From assembly GCA_019247135.1 (NCBI GenBank), contig JAFAPL010001081.1, positions 1 to 5,394 on the forward strand: a DNA stretch of 5,394 bases, read 5' to 3'. A program made the position numbers and the translations under genes. The stretch is from Chloroflexota bacterium (GTDB lineage Bacteria; Chloroflexota; UBA6077; CF-72). Positions 1-5,179 of this stretch are shown here, in pieces (the first letter of the stretch is position 1; each line of letters opens with the position of its first letter). The notes beneath the pieces were generated by a model. That model saw only the letters and a program-made list of their open reading frames with translations. It did no database searches and was not told where the DNA came from.

Positions 1-78
1 GCCAACGCGAGCAACCGCGAGGCGGTTACGGCGGTGATCGTCACGCCTGCCGGAGCGACTGTTGCCGACGCGAACTGA
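1..78 (+). CDS. C-terminal end of an unidentified protein (partial, cut by window start)
   Basis: Frame 1 is open from the first base to a TGA at 76-78 and gives 25 residues ending in PAGATVADAN. The codons are GC-rich at the third position, like the genes that follow. The piece has a short beta-like hydrophobic stretch (TAVIVTPAG) and no motif that identifies a family. It is on the same strand as the DUF929-like gene, but 150 bases and a candidate promoter separate them, so it need not belong to the same operon. It could be a chance open end, though the coding-like composition argues for a real gene. Confidence 0.45.
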   Translation, partial: ANASNREAVTAVIVTPAGATVADAN

Positions 79-170
79 GCCTCTGTGGACCTGCCGGGTG
101 AGCAAACCAGAAGCAGAATTTCGAACCTTCACACTCGCGGTTGGCGGCTTGTTGGGCAAGAGTCATTAAA

Positions 171-198
171 TTGACGGCCACAAAGCCTGTGGCAGAAT
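171..198 (+). promoter_or_regulatory. Candidate sigma-70-type promoter for the selenoprotein gene
   Basis: TTGACG at 171-176 matches the -35 consensus in five of six positions. A weaker -10-like CAGAAT lies at 193-198 after a 16-base spacer. Transcription would then start near 205, just ahead of the Shine-Dalgarno at 214-220. The -10 is poor (four of six), so this is a candidate only. The spacer holds a perfect inverted repeat, listed separately. Confidence 0.35.
177..193. repeat. Inverted repeat in the promoter spacer, possible operator
   Basis: GCCACA (177-182) and TGTGGC (188-193) form a perfect 6-bp inverted repeat with a 5-base centre (AAGCC). It fills the space between the candidate -35 and -10 elements of the gene at 229. 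That position suits a repressor or activator operator. It is too short for a certain call, and no regulator gene is visible in the window. Confidence 0.35.
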
Positions 199-213
199 GG
201 GCTAATCGTAGCT

Positions 214-220
214 GGGAGGA
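214..220 (+). promoter_or_regulatory. Strong ribosome binding site for the selenoprotein gene
   Basis: GGGAGGA lies 8 bases before the ATG at 229. It is the strongest Shine-Dalgarno on the + strand of this window and fixes the start of the signal peptide-bearing protein. It shows that the region upstream of the in-frame TGA is translated, so the 5' half is not a decayed remnant. Confidence 0.75.
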
Positions 221-228
221 ACGACCGT

Positions 229-1002
229 ATGGTCCGACTGTTCGCGCCGATGAGCCTCACCCTGGTGGTGCTGGCGATGGCGCTCACTGGCAGTGCAACC
301 GCTGCATCCGAGACCGTGGGGGTGACTACCTCCGCGCCGGGGGTGGCCCAAGCGACGGATTGGACGCATCCAATGGACGTGACGCCGCTTACCGATGTCT
401 CGACGGCGACGTCGTCGGTCGGCGGAAAGGCGGCTTCAGGCGCCGGGGCATTCCAGGTCATCTCGCAGACGCCCTGGCCGGGCGACAAGGTGCGGGTGTT
501 CTTCTTCGGTGTTCAGGGTTGACCCTACTGCGCCGCAGAGCGATGGCCGCTGGTCAGCAGCCTCGAACAATTCGGAACCCTCAGCGGATGGGACAAGGAT
601 ACTCACAACCAGGACACCTTCGGGTTCCATCTGGTTCCCACCTATAACCTCATCGACGCCACCTACACGAGCGATTACGTCTACTTCACGTCCAAAGAAT
701 TGAAGGCGCACGACGGGTCCAGCTTGCAGCAGTTTGACGCCGAGGAACAGCAGATCGTCGACCAGTATGATCCGCGGGGATCCTTCCCCTTCCTTTTCAT
801 CAACGGCCAGTACGCCCGTATCGGTGACTCGGGCTATTCGCCGGGCTTGATCGACTCGACGGACTTCGACAGCTTGCGTGCCCAGGTGACCGGGGAGGCT
901 CAGACCGACGCCACGGCCGCCATCCACGCCGAGGCGGACCTGATCACCGCGTACATCTGCCACAGTACGGGCGGGCAGCCAGTTAGCGCGTGCGCGACGT
1001 AG
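229..1002 (+). CDS. Probable selenoprotein: exported DUF929-type thioredoxin-fold protein with UxxC active site
   Basis: One frame runs from ATG 229 to TAG 1000-1002 and gives 257 residues if the only internal stop, TGA 520-522 (residue 98), is read as selenocysteine. Residues 1-26 form a Sec signal peptide ending in SATA-A. A Thr/Ser/Ala-rich linker follows to about residue 70. A thioredoxin-like domain then begins with VRVFFFGVQG-U98-PYC101-AAERW, where members of the family normally carry CPYCAAERW. A probable cis-proline lies at 187 in SFPFLFINGQY. The C-terminus has Cys244 and Cys255 in ICHSTGGQPVSAC, as is usual for DUF929-type proteins. The homology continues without other breaks on both sides of the TGA, and a SECIS-like hairpin follows it. 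The likely role is thiol/selenol-disulfide exchange outside the cytoplasmic membrane; the substrate is unknown. An automatic annotation would give a 97-residue stub plus a second small ORF starting near 700. The alternatives are a Cys TGC-to-TGA nonsense mutation or a sequencing error. Selenium insertion also needs selA, selB, selC and selD, none of which is in this window. Confidence 0.8.
520..522 (+). other. In-frame UGA, probable selenocysteine codon
   Basis: This TGA is followed by C (UGAC), a context known to favour recoding over termination and, as I recall, also found at the fdhF Sec codon. It replaces the first, nucleophilic Cys of the CxxC motif, which is where selenocysteine replaces cysteine in many thioredoxin-fold selenoproteins. 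The second Cys is kept as TGC at 529-531. Confidence 0.75.
541..565 (+). promoter_or_regulatory. Bacterial SECIS-like hairpin
   Basis: The stem pairs 541-543 with 563-565 (CGA/UCG), 545-547 with 560-562 (GGC/GCC), and 549-551 with 556-558 (GCU/AGC). U544 is bulged and C548 faces A559. This gives nine Watson-Crick pairs capped by a GGUC tetraloop at 552-555. The loop starts 29 bases after the UGA, inside the 16-37 base range I recall for bacterial SECIS elements, and has G in its first two positions as required. The E. coli fdhF element, from memory, has the same plan: three pairs, an unpaired base, three pairs, and a GGUC loop. A competing fold (521-524 with 552-555, 530-534 with 545-550) exists but puts the loop only 12 bases from the UGA. 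Confidence 0.72.
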
Positions 1003-1050
1003 CTGGCCCGCTTGGGCGCGGCAGGTGGCGGTGGGCTGGTTTGCGGCTGG

Positions 1051-1593
1051 ATGGCTGACATTCGGCTCGCGCTAGCTATCGGCTTCGGGCGTCCATGGGC
1101 CTATGTCCTGGCCCTGGGCGCTGCGCTTGCCATGGCGTTGCTCCTGGTCTGGGGATCCGGATTGCTCGCCCACTACCCGACGGGCTGGATGATTATCGCG
1201 GACCCGGAGGAGATGGCGACGCTGGCCATTCTCTCCGTGCTGTTCGGCATGTTGGTGCCACTCGAAGTCGCTGCCATGACCAGAGCCCGCAGCCTGGTTG
1301 GTGTGGCGGGTGGGCTGGCCGGCACTATGACCGGCATCCTCAGCGTGTCGTGCTGTGCACCATTGCTGATACCGACGTTGTTGAGCTTCGTCGGCTTTTC
1401 GGGGACCGCTCTGGTGACATTCAATCTCGCGGTACGCGACTATCTGGGGCCGCTCGCGGTGCTCAGTGTCCTGCTCATGGTGCTGTCGATCGTCCTGGTT
1501 GCGCGAACGATCACCGCCGTCTGCAAAGTGCCGCCGACCGAGGAAAGAGCTGTGCGATTCAAGGAAACGGCGACCAGTCACCAGGTTCAGTAG
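1051..1593 (+). CDS. Small membrane protein with a Cys-Cys pair, possible thiol-redox or metal-transport partner
   Basis: The product has 180 residues if ATG 1051 is used. A TTG at 1012 would add 13 Gly-rich residues and is less likely; neither start has a clear Shine-Dalgarno. About four or five membrane segments can be seen near residues 16-38, 56-76, 82-100, 104-122 and 132-151. The key feature is SCCAPLLIPTLLSFVGFSG, with Cys101-Cys102 within the membrane region. It recalls the vicinal Cys pair and following LGFSG of MerT-like metal transporters, but overall similarity to that family is not clear, so no family is assigned. Another Cys is at 158, and the last 25 residues are polar. The gene begins 48 bases after the selenoprotein gene and probably shares its transcript. 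A membrane electron or metal relay working with the exported UxxC protein is an inference from position and cysteines only. Confidence 0.75.
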   Translation: MADIRLALAIGFGRPWAYVLALGAALAMALLLVWGSGLLAHYPTGWMIIADPEEMATLAILSVLFGMLVPLEVAAMTRARSLVGVAGGLAGTMTGILSVSCCAPLLIPTLLSFVGFSGTALVTFNLAVRDYLGPLAVLSVLLMVLSIVLVARTITAVCKVPPTEERAVRFKETATSHQVQ

Positions 1594-1602
1594 GCCGCGT
1601 TT

Positions 1603-1929
1603 ATGACGCTAGAAGGTCGAATCCGGAGCGTGCTGTTGCTGCAGCCGCGCGACGGCGATTACGACGCGCTGGTCGCACTCTTCAAACAGCACGACATCCT
1701 CGGACTCGCGATGCGCGAAGCAGGTTGTCTGAACGCCGAGCTACAGGTGCCGGTGAATCGGACAGGGCCGATCGTCGTTACGGCAGTCTGGACGTCCGCC
1801 GCAGGCTACGCTGCTTGGCGAAGCCACCCGGTGCGAGAACGCCTTTCGACTGACATTGAGCGATTGACCGAGCGCGCTCCGGAATCCATAGCCGGTGGTG
1901 TCTATACCATCGCGGCGGCGGTCGGCTAG
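1603..1929 (+). CDS. Small ABM-like (antibiotic biosynthesis monooxygenase fold) protein
   Basis: The 108-residue product has the length and pattern of a single dimeric alpha/beta-barrel domain. It has a first strand (RIRSVLLLQPR), a helix with an acidic start (DYDALVALFKQHDI), a strand carrying the sole Cys (GCLNAELQVPV), a strand with Trp (PIVVTAVWTS), and a helix (AGYAAWRSHPVRERLSTDIERL). The VTAVW-x-S-x-x-x-Y-x-x-W-R-S-H run is typical of ABM and related heme- or quinone-type monooxygenases. It starts 9 bases after the stop of the membrane protein gene with no good Shine-Dalgarno, so translation is probably coupled. No signal peptide is seen, so it should be cytoplasmic. The substrate cannot be told; members act as monooxygenases, heme-degrading enzymes or merely as folds. 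Confidence 0.7.
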   Translation: MTLEGRIRSVLLLQPRDGDYDALVALFKQHDILGLAMREAGCLNAELQVPVNRTGPIVVTAVWTSAAGYAAWRSHPVRERLSTDIERLTERAPESIAGGVYTIAAAVG

Positions 1930-2061
1930 TGTGACAGCTTGCGCGTCCGAATGGCGACGACCTGGCAACCGTGGAGCGTGCTCTCGTGAGCGCACTCGAT
2001 CTGCTCGAGCTCGACCTGCCCCGGTGGGACACAGACGACATCCCCGAATGACTGCGAGCAG
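1930..2061 (+). other. Gap holding a possible lost 5' end of the beta-propeller gene and a short open frame
   Basis: Two coding-like traces overlap here. Frame 1 is open from 1990 and reads GGTQTTSPNDCEQVPVPVG into the start of the ScyD/ScyE-like protein. This looks like family sequence, but it has no ATG, GTG or TTG and is closed upstream by TGA 1987-1989. Frame 3 is open from 1935 to TGA 2049-2051 with GC-rich third positions and an amphipathic acidic peptide (VERALVSALDLLELDLPRWD). That peptide has no clear start and no family I recognise. A deletion that joined two sequences would explain both traces. No promoter or terminator stands out. Confidence 0.35.
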
Positions 2062-2964
2062 GTGCCCGTGCCGGTTGGCCCGTATTCCGGTGGCTTCACC
2101 GCCCGCATCTCGCGGGTGGATCCGTGGACCGGTGCTCGAAGCACGGTGGCGGACCACCTGCCGTCGAGTCAGACCTCGCCGGCCGAGGGCAGCGGGGTCA
2201 GCGGTGTCGCCGACGTGGCCTTCATCGACGACGTACTCTACGCGGTCGAGTCCGGCGCCGGGTGTTCGCACGGCCTGAAGAACACCGTCAACAGTATTCT
2301 GCGCATCGACCGCAACGGGCGGGTGACCCAGGTCGCTGACCTGAGCAGTTTTCTGAAGGCGCATCCGGTAGCCCATCCCAATCCAGAGGATTTCGAGCCG
2401 GACGGCACCTGGTACAGCCTGGTGGCGGTCGGCGACCGCCTGTACGCGGTCGAACCGAACCACGGCGAGATCGACGTCATCAACCCGCGGACTGGCGCCA
2501 TCAGCCGCCTCGTCGACGTTTCCGCGACCCAGGGCCACATCGTCCCGACCTCGCTGGTCCAGTACGATGGCGGCTTCCTGCTCGGCAATTTGGGCGTGTT
2601 CGAGCCAGATAGCTCCGTGCCTGTCGGGGTGCGGCGCGTCAGTCGACGAGGCGACATCGATCTGGTTGCCGCCGGTCTGACCGCGGTGGTCGGGGTGGCC
2701 GTCCACCACGGCCGTATCTACGCACTGGAAAGCTTCACCGGGTCCTTCGCGCCTACGCCGGACGTCGCCAGGAGCGGGACGGTCGTGCGGCTGAATGAGC
2801 GAACGGGTGACTGGGAAACAGTTGTGACCGGCTTGAGCTTTCCGACGGCGATGACCCGCGGCGAGGACGGCACACTGTTCATCTCGAACAAGGGCTACAT
2901 CCAGCCGACGAACACCGCGGGCGAGATCGTCAAGGTCAGGCTCGCTTGGGCCGACGAGGACTGA
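2062..2964 (+). CDS. ScyD/ScyE-like beta-propeller protein, apparently 5'-truncated
   Basis: The frame gives 300 residues from the first possible start, GTG 2062 (GTG 2068 also possible). The sequence is a chain of beta-propeller repeats of the NHL/SMP-30 kind: ARISRVDPWTG, ADVAFIDDVLYAVESG, LVAVGDRLYAVEPNHGEID, TSLVQYDGGFLLGNLG, VVGVAVHHGRIYALE and FPTAMTRGEDGTLFISNKG. The FEPDGTWYSLVAV and EPNHGEI segments are what I remember of the ScyD/ScyE family, named after scytonemin cluster genes but widespread as secreted proteins of unknown role. Known members have a signal peptide and a first blade (NPRGL-x-FGPDG-x-LYVAE) before the point where this one begins. Here those roughly 60-70 residues are missing, and no Shine-Dalgarno precedes the GTG. 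It may be a pseudogene, a product of deletion or misassembly, or a cytoplasmic variant. It is unlikely to be exported as it stands. Confidence 0.65.
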   Translation: MPVPVGPYSGGFTARISRVDPWTGARSTVADHLPSSQTSPAEGSGVSGVADVAFIDDVLYAVESGAGCSHGLKNTVNSILRIDRNGRVTQVADLSSFLKAHPVAHPNPEDFEPDGTWYSLVAVGDRLYAVEPNHGEIDVINPRTGAISRLVDVSATQGHIVPTSLVQYDGGFLLGNLGVFEPDSSVPVGVRRVSRRGDIDLVAAGLTAVVGVAVHHGRIYALESFTGSFAPTPDVARSGTVVRLNERTGDWETVVTGLSFPTAMTRGEDGTLFISNKGYIQPTNTAGEIVKVRLAWADED

Positions 2965-2983
2965 GCGGGCGCGTGCTGTTCTA

Positions 2984-4177
2984 TCAGCGAGAGATCGTCG
3001 CGCGCTCCAGGCCGTAGCTGTACTCGTCCCGCCACAGCTTGCCTTCGGCGAACCGCGACGCCCGGAAGGGCGTCAGGTCGACCGTCTTCGCGCGGCCTTC
3101 GGTGATCAGCTCGCTCAGACACTTGCCGATCGCTGGACTCGTCTTGAAGGACGTGCCGCTGTCGCCGGCCATGCAGTACAGACCATCGTACTCCGGTAGG
3201 TGGCCAATGATCGGGCGAGAGTCCGGGCTCATCATCAGGATGCCCTGCCAGTTACCGCGGACGGTGCTATGGCGCATGACGGGAAACCGACGGGCAATCT
3301 TCCCACGACACAAATCGATATAGTCCTGCGAAACGGCTTCGACATAACTATCCGGGTCACCGCGTGGTGCCTCGGAGTCCTGCGGCACCTCGGCGCCGAG
3401 CAGCGTACTGGTTCCGTCGTGCGGCCGCGCCCACGTGTGGTTCACGTAGTCGATGTACGTGAGCTGCTTCGGCGTGCGCTCGAACGACCAGCGAAAGATG
3501 GCGATGCGCGCCAGGGTTGGGACGAGCCCCAGGTCGATGCCAAGCGGGCCAAAAAGCTGATTGGCCCAGGCGCCGGCCACGACAACCACGCGTGGTGCAC
3601 TGATCGTGCCTTCTGGCGTTTCCACGCCGGTCACGCGACCGTTCTCGGTCAGGATCCGCGTCACTGGTGTCTCGAGCTGGATCTCCACGCCACGCGCCAT
3701 CGCCGCGCGCGCAAAGCCGAACGCGGTTGCATTCGGGTCGGCGAAGCCGGAGTCCGGTTCGTAGGCGACGTGTGTGACGTCGGAAACATCGAGTGACGGA
3801 TCGATGGCTTGCGCCTCGTCTGCCGTAATCACACGCGCATTCACACCAACTTCGCGCTGCATGGCGACGTTTGCCTCGAGATGGTCGCGGAACGCAGGCG
3901 GTACGAACACCAACAGGCCAACAGGCTGAAACCCGCACTCGCCTCCAACGAGCTCCCGCCAATTCTGAAAGTAATTCAAACTCTCGAAGGCCAGCCGTGT
4001 CTCGGGCTCGTTCGTGTAGTGCATACGGACGAGGGCTCCACTCTTGCCTGTAGCGCCGGCCGCGACGTGCCGCCGTTCGAGGACGACGATGCGTCGCATA
4101 CCGGACCTGGCCAGGTGGAAGGCGGTGCTCAGGCCATTCACGCCAGCGCCCACGATGACTACGTCTGCCGTTTGCAT
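2984..4177 (-). CDS. FAD-dependent oxidoreductase of the DAO / sarcosine oxidase beta-subunit type
   Basis: The 397-residue product has the usual length for single-chain DAO-family enzymes. The N-terminus carries the Rossmann dinucleotide motif VIVGAGVNG (residues 8-15) and, at the end of the second strand, Glu34 for binding the FAD ribose. AAGATGKSGALVRMHYTNEPE (from residue 39) is a second flavin contact region and is characteristic of SoxB-like proteins. The C-terminal GHLPEYDGLYCMAGDSG and FKTSPAIG runs form the last FAD-binding segment. Family members oxidise secondary or primary amines such as sarcosine, glycine or D-amino acids to imines, giving H2O2 or passing electrons on; which substrate applies here cannot be read from the sequence. 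ATG 4177 is chosen over an upstream start giving 18 more residues, because AAGGAG lies 5 bases before it. It follows the permease genes on the same strand, which suggests that the imported compound is its substrate. Confidence 0.85.
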   Translation of the reverse strand: MQTADVVIVGAGVNGLSTAFHLARSGMRRIVVLERRHVAAGATGKSGALVRMHYTNEPETRLAFESLNYFQNWRELVGGECGFQPVGLLVFVPPAFRDHLEANVAMQREVGVNARVITADEAQAIDPSLDVSDVTHVAYEPDSGFADPNATAFGFARAAMARGVEIQLETPVTRILTENGRVTGVETPEGTISAPRVVVVAGAWANQLFGPLGIDLGLVPTLARIAIFRWSFERTPKQLTYIDYVNHTWARPHDGTSTLLGAEVPQDSEAPRGDPDSYVEAVSQDYIDLCRGKIARRFPVMRHSTVRGNWQGILMMSPDSRPIIGHLPEYDGLYCMAGDSGTSFKTSPAIGKCLSELITEGRAKTVDLTPFRASRFAEGKLWRDEYSYGLERATISR

Positions 4178-4182
4178 GGTCT

Positions 4183-4188
4183 CTCCTT
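4183..4188 (-). promoter_or_regulatory. Ribosome binding site of the FAD oxidase gene
   Basis: AAGGAG read on the - strand lies 5 bases before ATG 4177-4175. It decides the start at MQTADVVIVGAG, directly before the Rossmann motif as is usual for this family. Confidence 0.7.
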
Positions 4189-4217
4189 CACAAATTGTCC
4201 TCGTGGTGTGCTGACCG

Positions 4218-4246
4218 CCACGTGGGAGCACTGTTTCGCACGTGCG
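4218..4246. repeat. Two CACGTG palindromes in the dppC-oxidase gap
   Basis: CCACGTGG (4218-4225) and CGCACGTGCG (4237-4246) are perfect palindromes whose centres are exactly 20 bases apart, near two helical turns. They lie in the 76-base gap between the permease stop and the oxidase Shine-Dalgarno. They could form a paired operator for separate control of the oxidase, or simply be chance in GC-rich DNA. No T-run follows either one, so a terminator is unlikely. Confidence 0.3.
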
Positions 4247-4253
4247 ATATCTA

Positions 4254-5177
4254 TCAACCGCGGCCTAGACGTGGATCCAGGGCATCGCGCAGTCCATCAC
4301 CCACGAAATTGAAGCTGGTCACGGACAACGTGATCATCACTCCAGGAAAGATCGCCACCCAGGGTGCCGTATCGAAGTAACTTTGGGCGTTGTTCAGCAT
4401 GTTGCCCCAGCTGGCCACGGGCGGCTGAATGCCGTATCCGAGAAAACTGATATATGACTCCAGCAAGATCGCGTTCGCAATGTTGAGTGTCGCTGCGACG
4501 ACAATCGGAGCCATCGCATTGGGCAAGAGCTCACGGGCGATGATGTGCCAGTTGGTTGCTCCCAGCGCTTGCGCCGCGAGCGTGAACTCCCGTTCGCGCA
4601 GCGACAGAATTTGACTCCGCACGATGCGCGCCACCTCCATCCAGGCGGTCACACCGATGATCACCGTGATCGTGAGCAGGTTGGGCTTCACAAAGGCGGC
4701 CAGACCCAGCAGAAGGAAAATGGTTGGAAAGCTGAGGACGGCGTCGACGAAGCGCATGATCGTGGCGTCGACCGCTCCCCCGTAATAGCCGGCGATCGCG
4801 CCGGCTAGCGTGCCGATGCTCATGCTGACCGCCATGGCCGCCAGGCCCACCGTCAGCGAAATGCGTCCGGCTACCAGTAGCCGAGCGAGCAGGTCGCGAC
4901 CCAGCTCATCGCCGCCCAACAGGTGAGGTCCGCTCAGTGGCGGGGCGAACTTGTTTCGAATATCGATGTACAGCGGATCGAACGTCAGCAATGGGCCAAC
5001 TGCCGCGCTGAGCACCAGTATGACGATCATCAGCAAACCGAACATAGCCAGGCGGTGGCGGCGGAAGCGGCGCACCGCGAGTCTCGCCGGGTTGGTGCTC
5101 GTGGCGCCGAGGCCGGAGTGCGGAGCAGCCGCGTGGACCTCGACCTGACGGGGTGTCGCTAAGGATCGCGCGGACAC
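4254..5177 (-). CDS. ABC transporter permease, DppC/OppC family
   Basis: This 307-residue inner-membrane permease has the standard length. A polar 40-residue N-terminus with an Arg-rich run (RLAVRRFRRHRLAMFG) leads into the first membrane helix at about 45-65, which is the OppC N-terminal module. HLLGGDELGRDLLARLLVAGRISL (85-108) is the classic DppC/OppC signature (LLGTDxLGRD). The BPD_transp_1 domain follows, with GYYGG-x-VD, DAVLSFPTIFLLL and the EAA loop at 197-220 (EFTLAAQALGA to ELLPN) that docks on the ATPase. The C-terminus GDGLRDALDPRL is typical. The start is GTG 5177, because the upstream permease gene stops 2 bases before it and no ATG lies nearer. With its partner it should import peptides or related solutes such as opines, nickel chelates or modified amino acids. 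The neighbouring amine oxidase favours a nitrogen-containing solute, by inference. Confidence 0.92.
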   Translation of the reverse strand: MSARSLATPRQVEVHAAAPHSGLGATSTNPARLAVRRFRRHRLAMFGLLMIVILVLSAAVGPLLTFDPLYIDIRNKFAPPLSGPHLLGGDELGRDLLARLLVAGRISLTVGLAAMAVSMSIGTLAGAIAGYYGGAVDATIMRFVDAVLSFPTIFLLLGLAAFVKPNLLTITVIIGVTAWMEVARIVRSQILSLREREFTLAAQALGATNWHIIARELLPNAMAPIVVAATLNIANAILLESYISFLGYGIQPPVASWGNMLNNAQSYFDTAPWVAIFPGVMITLSVTSFNFVGDGLRDALDPRLGRG

Positions 5178-5179
5178 GA

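Noticed and set aside
521..555. Alternative hairpin directly after the UGA (GACC/GGUC outer stem, GCGCC/GGCCGC inner stem)
   Set aside because: Its loop is only 12 bases from the UGA and the internal loop is very uneven, so the 541-565 hairpin fits a SECIS element better.
436..963. 175-codon frame on the - strand opposite the selenoprotein gene
   Set aside because: It lies entirely antisense to the signal peptide-bearing thioredoxin-fold gene and shows no domain.
700..1002. Separate 100-residue gene starting at TTG 700
   Set aside because: It has no Shine-Dalgarno, and the frame is continuous with conserved family sequence from 523 onward, so it is the C-terminal part of the selenoprotein.
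1951..2061. TGA 1987-1989 as a second selenocysteine codon extending the propeller gene to ATG 1951
   Set aside because: The upstream peptide (MATTWQPWSVLS) is neither a signal peptide nor family sequence, and no Cys is expected at that position, so a truncated gene is the simpler reading.
1741..2709. Long 322-codon open frame on the - strand
   Set aside because: It is antisense to the ABM-like and propeller genes, both of which have recognisable folds, and its protein is Arg/Asp/His-rich without motifs, as expected of a GC-rich shadow frame.
2963..3007. Possible bidirectional terminator between the convergent genes (GAGCG-GG-CGCG pairing with CGCG-CGCTC, 25-base loop)
   Set aside because: The stem needs a two-base bulge, the loop is long, part of it lies inside the oxidase gene, and no T-run follows on either strand.
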